Assembly: GCA_964596685.1 (NCBI GenBank)
Contig: CAZQVA010000017.1
Coordinates: 1-46,084 of the forward strand
Reading direction: 5' to 3'
Origin: CAZQVA01 sp964596685
Lineage (GTDB): Bacteria > Chlamydiota > Chlamydiia > Chlamydiales > VFKH01
Length of the DNA: 46,084 nt
The notes beneath the pieces are model-generated. The model was not told the DNA's origin. It was given only the letters and a program-made list of their open reading frames with translations, and did not search any database. This document shows positions 16,304-23,620 of this stretch, piece by piece; the first letter of the stretch is position 1, and each line of letters starts with the position of its first letter. Position numbers and translations under genes: made by a program.

Positions 16304-17686
16304 ATGGAAAACTTTACTCAGACACTAAAAGAAGCGGGTATCACAGAATGTGCCTTTTGCGCTGGAGCACGCAATGCGCCTATTTTTGCACATCTTGAAA
16401 ACGACAAAGCGATACATTGCATGCATTGGCCTGAGGAACGTTCTGCGGCATTTTGGGCATTAGGGCGCATAAAAGCCACAGGCAAGCCAGTCGCCGTGAT
16501 CACGACTTCAGGAACTGCTGCGGCTGAAATTTATCCTGCTATCATCGAAGCGCATTATAGCGGCACCCCTCTCTTAGCCATTACTGCAGATCGCCCCAAA
16601 AGAATGCGACAAACAGGTGCGCCTCAAGCAATTGAGCAGGTGTGTCTTTTTGGCCCTTATGTGCGGTACTTTCAAGATACTGATGGATCGATTTCTTTGA
16701 AGAAATGGGATCAGCAAGGACCTGGTCATGTCAATATTTGCATTGATGAATCCTTCTATAAGTCTCCACCTACGCCTCCTCAATTCGCTACATTAGATGA
16801 ATTTTTACGTGATTGTCCTTTGCCTTTAGTCATTGTGAATGGCATGCCGAAAGGTATGCATCCAAATGTCATTCGTTTTCTTCTCCAATTAAAAGCCCCT
16901 ACCTATCTTGAAGCATTAAGTCAACTACAAGGGGTCCAGTCACTGCTTCCTTTACGCCTCTTCCACTTACCTTCAATTGACCAATTGCCGGCTTTGGGGA
17001 TTAATGGAATTCTTCGCATTGGTACAATGCCAACAACACGTTTATGGCGCGATTTGGAATTTTCCGATCTCCCCTCTTTTTCAATGAGTCATCTACCATT
17101 CTCTGGATTAAGTCACACGCGCACCGTCACCCCTATTCAGCTTCCTCAAGTCATGCCAGCGCCACCGTGGGAAGCATTAAAACAATGGCACGCCATCCAT
17201 CCGCCACTTTCTAAAGAGCAATCACTTTTTGCACAACTCTTGCAGCAAATCCCCGAAGGTTCTTTTCTATATCTTGGCAATAGCTTGCCCATTCGTCACT
17301 GTGACTTATTGAATCATCGCGACTTTCAAATCGATGCAAACCGCGGTGCAAATGGCATCGATGGTCAAATTTCAACTTTTTTAGGAGCCATCCGTAAAGA
17401 TGTTGAAAACTGGGGAATCTTTGGGGATCTAACGACTCTTTATGACATGGCAGGATTATGGGCTTTGAAGGAGCTTGGGGAGGAGAAGTTGCGTCTGATA
17501 ATCATCAACAATGGTGGCGGTCGCATTTTTGAGCGCCTTTTGGAGAATCCCATCTTTCAAAATGCTCACTCACTTGAATTCAAATCGCTTGCAGAGTTCT
17601 GGAAAATTCCTTATCTTGCTTGGCGGCATATGATTGGTGATCAAAGACAACTTCCTAAAAGATGCCTCATAGAAATTTTTCCTTAA
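16304..17686 (+). CDS. menD: 2-succinyl-5-enolpyruvyl-6-hydroxy-3-cyclohexene-1-carboxylate synthase MenD
   Basis: 461 residues from ATG 16304 (a TTG at 16253, overlapping the previous stop, would add 17 residues; the ATG fits the family N-terminus MENFTQTLKEAGITECAFCAG better). ThDP-enzyme motifs: PEERSAAFWALG with the catalytic Glu, TTSGTAAAEIYPAIIEAHYS, ITADRPKRMRQTGAPQAIEQ, ANRGANGIDG, and the ThDP-Mg segment GDLTTLYDMAGLWAL to IIINNGGGRIFERL. It condenses isochorismate with 2-oxoglutarate. At 461 residues it is roughly 100 shorter than E. coli MenD. Confidence 0.92.
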   Translation: MENFTQTLKEAGITECAFCAGARNAPIFAHLENDKAIHCMHWPEERSAAFWALGRIKATGKPVAVITTSGTAAAEIYPAIIEAHYSGTPLLAITADRPKRMRQTGAPQAIEQVCLFGPYVRYFQDTDGSISLKKWDQQGPGHVNICIDESFYKSPPTPPQFATLDEFLRDCPLPLVIVNGMPKGMHPNVIRFLLQLKAPTYLEALSQLQGVQSLLPLRLFHLPSIDQLPALGINGILRIGTMPTTRLWRDLEFSDLPSFSMSHLPFSGLSHTRTVTPIQLPQVMPAPPWEALKQWHAIHPPLSKEQSLFAQLLQQIPEGSFLYLGNSLPIRHCDLLNHRDFQIDANRGANGIDGQISTFLGAIRKDVENWGIFGDLTTLYDMAGLWALKELGEEKLRLIIINNGGGRIFERLLENPIFQNAHSLEFKSLAEFWKIPYLAWRHMIGDQRQLPKRCLIEIFP

Positions 17687-17696
17687 AAAGGTGCAC

Positions 17697-18512
17697 ATGA
17701 CCTGGCTTCCCGTTAAATCTTTCACAGATATCATTTTAGAGCGTACTGAAGATGGTATCGCTAAAATTACAATTAATCGTCCCGAAGTTCGCAATGCTTT
17801 CCGCCCTCAAACTATTATCGAGATGCAAGAGGCCTTTGAATGGTGTCGCAATGCGAGCGATATTGGCGTGATCATCCTTACAGGTGCTGGAGATAAAGCT
17901 TTTTGCTCGGGTGGCGATCAACGCATTCGCCAAAATGCTGGCTACCTTGGCGCAGATGGCGTGCCTCGCCTTAATGTGCTCGACCTACAAAAACAGATTC
18001 GCACACTACCCAAACCTGTCGTTGCGATGGTCGCCGGTTATGCGATTGGAGGCGGCCATGTTTTGCACGTTGTATGCGACCTAACCATTGCTGCTGACAA
18101 TGCACGCTTTGGACAAACGGGACCAAAAGTTGGCTCATTCGACGGAGGGCTCGGAAGTAGTTATTTATCTCGTATCGTGGGACAAAAAAAAGCCAGAGAG
18201 ATATGGTTTCTTTGCCGCCAATATGATGCACAACAAGCACTCGACATGGGACTTGTCAACTGCGTTGTTCCCCTTGCTGAGCTTGAGAAAGAGACACTGC
18301 AATGGTGCCGCGAAATGCTTCAGCACTCACCATTAGCATTGCGCTGCCTTAAAACCTGTTTAAACGCCGATTGTGATGGTCAAATGGGCCTGCTAGACCT
18401 TGCCGGCAATGCAACACTTCTTTACTACATGACAGAAGAGGCACAAGAGGGGAAAAACGCCTTTTTAGAAAAACGCGCCCCTAATTTCAATAAATTTCCG
18501 CGTCTACCATGA
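17697..18512 (+). CDS. menB: 1,4-dihydroxy-2-naphthoyl-CoA synthase MenB
   Basis: 271 residues. Crotonase fold with TINRPEVRNAFRPQTI, FCSGGDQRIR, VAGYAIGGGHVLHVVCDLTI (oxyanion hole), and FGQTGPKVGSFDGGLGSSYL, the MenB-specific loop that includes the catalytic SFD.G region. It closes the second ring of OSB-CoA to give DHNA-CoA. ATG 17697 is preceded by AAAAGGTG, a good ribosome-binding site; a GTG two codons earlier is less likely. Ends four bases into menA. Confidence 0.95.
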   Translation: MTWLPVKSFTDIILERTEDGIAKITINRPEVRNAFRPQTIIEMQEAFEWCRNASDIGVIILTGAGDKAFCSGGDQRIRQNAGYLGADGVPRLNVLDLQKQIRTLPKPVVAMVAGYAIGGGHVLHVVCDLTIAADNARFGQTGPKVGSFDGGLGSSYLSRIVGQKKAREIWFLCRQYDAQQALDMGLVNCVVPLAELEKETLQWCREMLQHSPLALRCLKTCLNADCDGQMGLLDLAGNATLLYYMTEEAQEGKNAFLEKRAPNFNKFPRLP

Positions 18513-19390
18513 AAATACTTCCCTGGATTCTCGCTGCTCGTCCAAAAACGTTGACAGCAGCATTTGTTCCTGTGCTCGTTGCCTGGGCCCTCGTTCCAAA
18601 AGCAAGTTATCTTCTTGCCCTTTGTGGTCTTATGAGCTCAATTTTCATTCAGATAGCAACGAATCTAATTAATGATGCCATTGATGGCAAACGCGGCACT
18701 GATAAGAAACGGATTGGACCTGTCCGCGTCACGCAAAGTGGATTACTCTCCTATCAAACTGTGTACTGGGGAGGATGGGGCTGCTTTTTTATCGCTGCGC
18801 TCTTTGCTTTGCCTTTAATTTGGGTTGCTGGCTGGCCTCTTCTCCTTGTGCTCATCGCATCCATTGCTGCGGGTTATGGATATACAGGAGGGCCCTTTCC
18901 TCTCTCGTATAAAGGGTTTGGCGATCTCTTTGTCTTTCTCTTTTTTGGGCTTGTCAGTACACTGGCCATGCAATATGCGCTCTCTTTGCATATCACTTGG
19001 ACGGGCCTTTTGGCAGGCGTTCAATTGGGACTTCTCTCTACTACAATGATCGCTATCAACAATCTAAGAGATACAGAAGGAGATCATCTCTCTCATAAAA
19101 CGACTCTACCCGTACGTTTTGGCACTGATTTTGGAAGGATTGAGATTGCCATCACTCACCTTCTGCCCTTTGCCTTAAGTTTTTTATGGATGTTGACAGA
19201 TCGAGTAGCAGCCGTCTTTCTGCCCTTTGTTCTCTTTCCTCTCGCCCTCTTTAATGTTTTACACATCTATCACCTAAAGCATGCACCAACCTGTCAAGAG
19301 ACTGGAGCACGCTATAATGTACTACTTGCAAAAAGTTCTGCCGTTTATTTAGGGTTTGGTATTATGCTCGCATTAGGAGTGATCGTTTGA
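18509..19390 (+). CDS. menA: 1,4-dihydroxy-2-naphthoate prenyltransferase MenA
   Basis: 293 residues, a UbiA-family integral membrane enzyme with about eight to nine helices. The first Asp-rich motif is N-D-x-x-D: NLINDAIDGKRGTDKKRIGP, and the second is NNLRDTEGDHLSHKTTLPVR. The opening W..ARPKTL is characteristic of MenA. It attaches the prenyl chain to DHNA in the membrane. The start overlaps the menB stop by four bases (ATGA type) and the stop overlaps the menC start (TGATG), so translation is coupled along the operon. Confidence 0.95.
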   Translation: MKILPWILAARPKTLTAAFVPVLVAWALVPKASYLLALCGLMSSIFIQIATNLINDAIDGKRGTDKKRIGPVRVTQSGLLSYQTVYWGGWGCFFIAALFALPLIWVAGWPLLLVLIASIAAGYGYTGGPFPLSYKGFGDLFVFLFFGLVSTLAMQYALSLHITWTGLLAGVQLGLLSTTMIAINNLRDTEGDHLSHKTTLPVRFGTDFGRIEIAITHLLPFALSFLWMLTDRVAAVFLPFVLFPLALFNVLHIYHLKHAPTCQETGARYNVLLAKSSAVYLGFGIMLALGVIV

Positions 19391-20241
19391 TGAATGCATT
19401 TGAATATTCCCCTTACCAACTTGTCGATAGCTTAGGTCGCAGAGCTGAGGGTGCATTAGTCAAATTTTTCTTTAAAAACTCATGGGGGGTTGCAGATTGT
19501 CGACCATGGGTAGCTTTAGGTGATCCACCTTTAAAAAAACAGCTAGCCAGTATTGGTACAAAGGGTGAGACACGTCTGATAAAAGCGGCAAAAGAAGCAG
19601 CCCAGCTCGATGCAAAGGGACGCGAGCAGCAGGTCAATCTTTTAAAAAATCTTACTATTCCCCCTAGCCACTGCCTTCTTTTCACCCCACCTCCTTCACT
19701 TCCCAAAGAGTTTACACATTTCAAATGCAAGGTTGCTCACGCAAACAAAGAAGAGGCTTTATCGCTTGTAAAACTTTTTCAGGGAACTCCGTTTAAATTA
19801 AGGCTAGATTTTAATAAAGCACACTCACATTACACTGAGTTTATGCATGCCTTAAAACCCATTTTCTCCAATATTGATTTCCTAGAAGATCCTCCTTCAT
19901 CCATTACATGTGGTCTGTCAGTGGCTGCAGATCGCATTTCCGCCCAGCATGCCAATTACATCGTTTTTAAACCCGCGCTGCAGGGAATGAAACCCCTGAT
20001 CAATAAACCCACTATTGTAACCAGCTATTTAGGGCATCCTATTGAACAAATCATTGCTGCCTACGTAGCTGCTCACTTAACGCATGCCCACCCTCCCCAC
20101 GGCCTCTTAAGCCATCTAGTTTATGAACCTTCAGAGTTTAGTGTACATCTGCCTTCAAATGGTGCTTCGTGGCACTTTAATCATGGTACAGGATGGGGTT
20201 TTGACGAAGAATTAGCAAAATTGACATGGCACAAATTGTAA
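19390..20241 (+). CDS. menC: o-Succinylbenzoate synthase MenC (short form)
   Basis: 283 residues, enolase superfamily. Key residues are recognisable in order: FKCKVA (K-x-K catalytic Lys), LRLDFNKA (metal Asp), FLEDPPSS (metal Glu), SVAADRIS (metal Asp) and YIVFKPALQG (second catalytic Lys). It dehydrates SHCHC to o-succinylbenzoate. Overall identity looks low and the N-terminal capping domain is shortened (E. coli MenC has about 320 residues), but the active site is complete. ATG 19390 overlaps the menA stop and its own end overlaps menE by 16 bases. Confidence 0.88.
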   Translation: MNAFEYSPYQLVDSLGRRAEGALVKFFFKNSWGVADCRPWVALGDPPLKKQLASIGTKGETRLIKAAKEAAQLDAKGREQQVNLLKNLTIPPSHCLLFTPPPSLPKEFTHFKCKVAHANKEEALSLVKLFQGTPFKLRLDFNKAHSHYTEFMHALKPIFSNIDFLEDPPSSITCGLSVAADRISAQHANYIVFKPALQGMKPLINKPTIVTSYLGHPIEQIIAAYVAAHLTHAHPPHGLLSHLVYEPSEFSVHLPSNGASWHFNHGTGWGFDEELAKLTWHKL

Positions 20242-21308
20242 AAAATTTTTGGGATTCTCAAGAGAGTCATCTTTTCTGCAATACCGCCTACACCTTAGAT
20301 TTTCAACAGCATATCAGAGAAAAACTTCTCCCCCTATTCCCCTCACATATTTGGATTAGCACATCTGGCTCATACACCCCAAAGTGGGTAGCTCTCTCTA
20401 AAGCAGCCATCCTTCACTCAGCGCATACCGTCAATCAACATCTCAATCTTACATCACGAGACGTATGGGTGAATCCTTTGCCACTTTTTCATATCGGAGG
20501 ATTAAGTATCACTGCAAGAGGCCATCTCAACGGCGCAAAAGTGTATCCTTTTGAAGAGAAGTGGAATCCGCAACGCTTTTGCGAGTTTCTCAAAGAAAGA
20601 GCGGCCACCATCACCTCTCTTGTGCCTACGCAGCTTTTTGATCTCGTTAAAGCTGGTCTATTCTCTCCATCGACACTCCATACCCTACTGATAGGTGGAG
20701 GCGCTCTTTCTGACTCTCTCTATACAGCTGCTAAAAATCTTGGATGGCCAGTCACACCCACTTTTGGAATGAGTGAGGTCGCCTCTCAAGTAGCCACTGC
20801 CACACGCACTTGTTCTCACCTGCAATTATTGCCCCACATCGAAGCCAAAGTTGTCAGTGAATGTCTTGCTATCCGTTCCCCTGCTCTGATGACTACCTAT
20901 GCTACACTTCAAGATAATACACCTCATTGTTTTGATCCGAAAGAAGGTGGATGGCTTCTTACAGAAGACCGGGTAATTTTAAATGGACGGCGTCTTATTC
21001 CTTTGGGACGCGCCCAAAAGATGATTAAAATTGGCGGAGAGAATGTAGATCTGACAATTTTAGAAAATCTATGGGAAACAATCACGGGTGGCGACCCAGC
21101 CTACGCCCTTATTGCAGAGCCCGATGAGCGTCTTGGTTTTACCATTCAGCTCCTTACAACTAAACCAGGCGATAGTTTTATAGAGATCTTCAATAAACAA
21201 GTGCTTCCTTTTGAGCGTATCCGCTCTATCCAACTTGTCCCCCATATTCCACGCTCTCCTTTAGGAAAATTACTTCGATGGAATGGGGATAATCGCCCCA
21301 TGGTATGA
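20226..21308 (+). CDS. menE: o-Succinylbenzoate-CoA ligase MenE (short form)
   Basis: 360 residues, ANL superfamily. The ATP-binding P-loop is WISTSGSYTPKWVALSK (a TSGSxxxPK variant with Tyr for Thr), followed by NPLPLFHIGGLSI, LLIGGGALSD, PTFGMSEVAS, WLLTEDRV and the C-terminal PRSPLGKLLRW holding the catalytic Lys. It makes OSB-CoA for MenB. About 90 residues shorter than the E. coli enzyme, mostly at the N-terminus. It ends the men operon; its last 39 bases overlap the convergent metQ gene, with no room for a terminator between. Confidence 0.92.
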   Translation: MAQIVKNFWDSQESHLFCNTAYTLDFQQHIREKLLPLFPSHIWISTSGSYTPKWVALSKAAILHSAHTVNQHLNLTSRDVWVNPLPLFHIGGLSITARGHLNGAKVYPFEEKWNPQRFCEFLKERAATITSLVPTQLFDLVKAGLFSPSTLHTLLIGGGALSDSLYTAAKNLGWPVTPTFGMSEVASQVATATRTCSHLQLLPHIEAKVVSECLAIRSPALMTTYATLQDNTPHCFDPKEGGWLLTEDRVILNGRRLIPLGRAQKMIKIGGENVDLTILENLWETITGGDPAYALIAEPDERLGFTIQLLTTKPGDSFIEIFNKQVLPFERIRSIQLVPHIPRSPLGKLLRWNGDNRPMV

Positions 21309-22061
21309 GTTATGGATAAAAGCCTGGACCTTTTTATCTTGTAAAGCAGTTTTGAGTGCATCTAACTGCACTTTTTTAGAACTATTTTCCCTGACCGCAA
21401 CGATGTTTGCAAAGGGAGTATCTTCACTTTCAAGAAAAAGAGCATCCTCTTGGGGGTGTTTATTGGCAGCAAGAGCAAAATTCATAGGAATGACGGCGAT
21501 AGCAACATCGCCTAGCAAGCGAGGCAATAGGGCAGCGTCGATCTCCTTGATCTGTAATTTATGTGGATTAGCGACAATATGCCAGAGTGCTGTCTTGCTG
21601 CCTTTATTTTCAACACGGATTAATCCCGCTTCATGTAAAAGCAAAAGTGCGCGCGCCTCGTTCACTGGGTCACTAGGAATCGCCACGACAGAGCCCTCTT
21701 TAATAGCATCAAGAGAAGCTAAATGCTCTGCATAAATCCCCATGGGCTCACTATGCACAGCAACAAGAGACTGCAACTTGTAAGAAAATGCCGCACACTC
21801 TTCCTCCAAAAAGGGAGCGTGTTGGAAAAAGTTAGCATCAACCTCACCTTCAGCTAGAATACGATTAGCAATATTATAGTCGTCGACAACAATGACCTGC
21901 AGGTTTAATCCCTTTTCCTCTAACAAAGGTTTTACTTGTTGTAAAATCTCTGCATGAGGAATTGCCGTAGCTGCAATTTTAATCGTTTTAGGATCTTCTT
22001 TCTGATTGCAGCCACATAAAAAAGGTAACAAGACAACCAAGGGCAATAAACGCTTCTTCAT
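21270..22061 (-). CDS. metQ: Methionine-binding lipoprotein MetQ
   Basis: 263 residues. Lipoprotein signal MKKRLLPLVVLLPFLCGC with lipobox FLCGC, then an NlpA/MetQ-type substrate-binding domain: IKIAATAIPHAEILQQVKP, VDDYNIANRIL, EVDANFFQHAPFLE, AIPSDPVNEARALLLLHEAG and NFALAANKHP. It delivers D/L-methionine (or methionine-like ligands) to MetNI. Last gene of the metN-metI-metQ operon, overlapping metI by four bases. Its 3' end runs into menE on the other strand. Confidence 0.93.
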   Translation of the reverse strand: MKKRLLPLVVLLPFLCGCNQKEDPKTIKIAATAIPHAEILQQVKPLLEEKGLNLQVIVVDDYNIANRILAEGEVDANFFQHAPFLEEECAAFSYKLQSLVAVHSEPMGIYAEHLASLDAIKEGSVVAIPSDPVNEARALLLLHEAGLIRVENKGSKTALWHIVANPHKLQIKEIDAALLPRLLGDVAIAVIPMNFALAANKHPQEDALFLESEDTPFANIVAVRENSSKKVQLDALKTALQDKKVQAFIHNSYHGAIIPIPSK

Positions 22062-22741
22062 AAAACAATTCCCCTTTTTCGCAGCTGAGTTAAACTTAAA
22101 TAGTTCCCAATTCCCTGTAGAGTCTGAACAAGAACAAACATGAGGAGTACCGTGACAACCATAATGAAGGGATTAAAGCGTTGGTAACCATATTGAATAG
22201 CCACCTTACCTAGTCCTCCTCCGCCAATTAGTCCCGCCATGGCGCTATACCCTACCAGCTGGATAGCGATTTGTGTCCCGGCATTAATTAATCCCGGAAG
22301 ACTTTCTGGCAATAGCACTTTGATAATGATTTGCCGCGAAGATGCCCCCATTAAACGAGCTGCTAATAGCAATTGCGGGTTCACCTCTAAAAATGAAGCT
22401 TCCAATAATCTTGCAAATGCTGGGATCGCAGCAATCGTCAAGGGAACGATTGAAGCAGTTGTGCCCACACTTGTTCCAAGTAATAAGCGCGTCAGCGGAA
22501 TTAAGGCGACCATCAAAATTGCAAAGGGAGTCGAGCGCCCCATATTTACAAAAAAACCCAAAGCTCGATACACAAATGCATGGGGCGCAAGACCCGACGG
22601 GCTGCGCAAATATAGCCACATGCCGAGCATTCCTCCCGAAAAAAGGGCCAGCGCTGTCGAGACAAGGACCATGTAAACTGTATTCCACAGTTCAAAAGGC
22701 ACTACTTGTAGTAATAAATGCCAGGATTCTTCAGACACCAT
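22058..22741 (-). CDS. metI: Methionine ABC transporter permease MetI
   Basis: 227 residues with about five to six membrane helices and the MetI landmarks FVNMGRSTPFAILMVALIP, TIAAIPAFARLLEASFLEV, the EAA-loop LLLAARLMGASSRQIIIKVLLPESLPGLI, and SAMAGLIGGGGLGKVAIQYGYQRF. Forms the membrane channel with two MetN subunits. Start ATG 22741 lies inside the end of metN. Confidence 0.95.
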   Translation of the reverse strand: MVSEESWHLLLQVVPFELWNTVYMVLVSTALALFSGGMLGMWLYLRSPSGLAPHAFVYRALGFFVNMGRSTPFAILMVALIPLTRLLLGTSVGTTASIVPLTIAAIPAFARLLEASFLEVNPQLLLAARLMGASSRQIIIKVLLPESLPGLINAGTQIAIQLVGYSAMAGLIGGGGLGKVAIQYGYQRFNPFIMVVTVLLMFVLVQTLQGIGNYLSLTQLRKRGIVL

Positions 22742-23465
22742 GGACCTCCTGTAATAAACGACGCGTTAGCGGATGCATCCCCTGCCGAAGTAAGTGTCTG
22801 GAAGGTCCGCGCTCCACAATTTTCCCCTTATCCATTACTGCTAAGTGGGTGCATAGGGGTACCCACTCCATTTGATGCGTTACAATCACTAAACTGGTCT
22901 TCCATTCATCGCGTACGCGTGCAAATAGATTGAGCGTCTGCTCTTTATTTTTAGCGTCTAAGGCTGAGGTGGCTTCATCACAAAAGAGTAATTTTGGCTT
23001 TAAGGCAAGCGCGCGCGCAATCGCTGCACGCTGCTTTTCTCCCCCACTCAGTTGTGCTGGATAGGCATCTTTGCGGTGAAGAATATCTAACATCTCCAAT
23101 AATTCGGTAATTTGCGTCTGATAATTGCTAATCCCGTGAATTTCAAAAGGAAAGGCGATGTTTTCAAATACTGTTCGGCTAGAAAAAAGATGAAAGCCCT
23201 GTAACACCACACCAATTTCTTTGCGCAGGAGTCGTTGATGCTCTGGATTTAGGTGATGAAAAGCAAAGCCATCAATAAAAAGCTCCCCTTCAGTGGGCTG
23301 ATCGTGTGTTGAAAGTAGCGATAAAAGAGTTGACTTGCCCGCGCCGCTTGGACCAATCAGCCCCCAAATCTCTCCAGGATGGACCTCAAAATCCACCCCC
23401 GAAATAGCTTCGGTACGATTCCATAGCTTTTTCAAGCCTTTGGCCATCAATAATGGTACTGTCAT
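22731..23465 (-). CDS. metN: Methionine ABC transporter ATP-binding protein MetN, no NIL domain
   Basis: 244 residues. Walker A GPSGAGKST at about 38-46, Q-loop VVLQGFHLF, signature LSGGEKQRAAIARAL, Walker B LLFCDEATSALD, and switch His in IVTHQMEW. E. coli MetN is about 343 residues because of a C-terminal NIL (ACT-like) domain that lets methionine inhibit transport; that domain is absent here, so transport is probably not feedback-gated in that way. GAGG precedes ATG 23465 closely. Confidence 0.92.
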   Translation of the reverse strand: MTVPLLMAKGLKKLWNRTEAISGVDFEVHPGEIWGLIGPSGAGKSTLLSLLSTHDQPTEGELFIDGFAFHHLNPEHQRLLRKEIGVVLQGFHLFSSRTVFENIAFPFEIHGISNYQTQITELLEMLDILHRKDAYPAQLSGGEKQRAAIARALALKPKLLFCDEATSALDAKNKEQTLNLFARVRDEWKTSLVIVTHQMEWVPLCTHLAVMDKGKIVERGPSRHLLRQGMHPLTRRLLQEVHGV

Positions 23466-23510
23466 AATCCTCGATGATGAAATAAAGAAAGAAGTGTTGT
23501 AGGAAGAATC

Positions 23511-23540
23511 AAAAAAGCGCTTTAGGGGTATGCCCTAAGG
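23511..23540 (-). terminator. Intrinsic terminator of the 1526-residue protein gene
   Basis: On the minus strand, CTTAGGG-cata-CCCCTAAAG forms a stem-loop and is followed five bases later by TTTTTT (complement of 23511-23516). A second small stem, GGGCG/CGCCC at 23553-23569, lies just before it. This separates the upstream giant gene from metN. Confidence 0.65.
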
Positions 23541-23620
23541 CATCATCATCAAGGGCGCAGGATACGCCCGCATAAAATCGGTAGTAGTATTAAAAGAAAA
23601 GAAAATCTTCATGACAAGTA

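Noticed and set aside
21283..21735. 150-codon plus-strand frame following menE
   Set aside because: Antisense to metQ and overlapping the menE end; no ribosome-binding site.
22239..22875. Two long plus-strand frames (145 and 177 codons) opposite metI/metN
   Set aside because: Lie fully antisense to clear metI and metN sequence; Pro/Arg/Ser-rich composition typical of shadow frames.
23522..23569. Riboswitch upstream of metN
   Set aside because: Two short stems only, no SAM-riboswitch core; the T-run position fits a terminator of the upstream gene.
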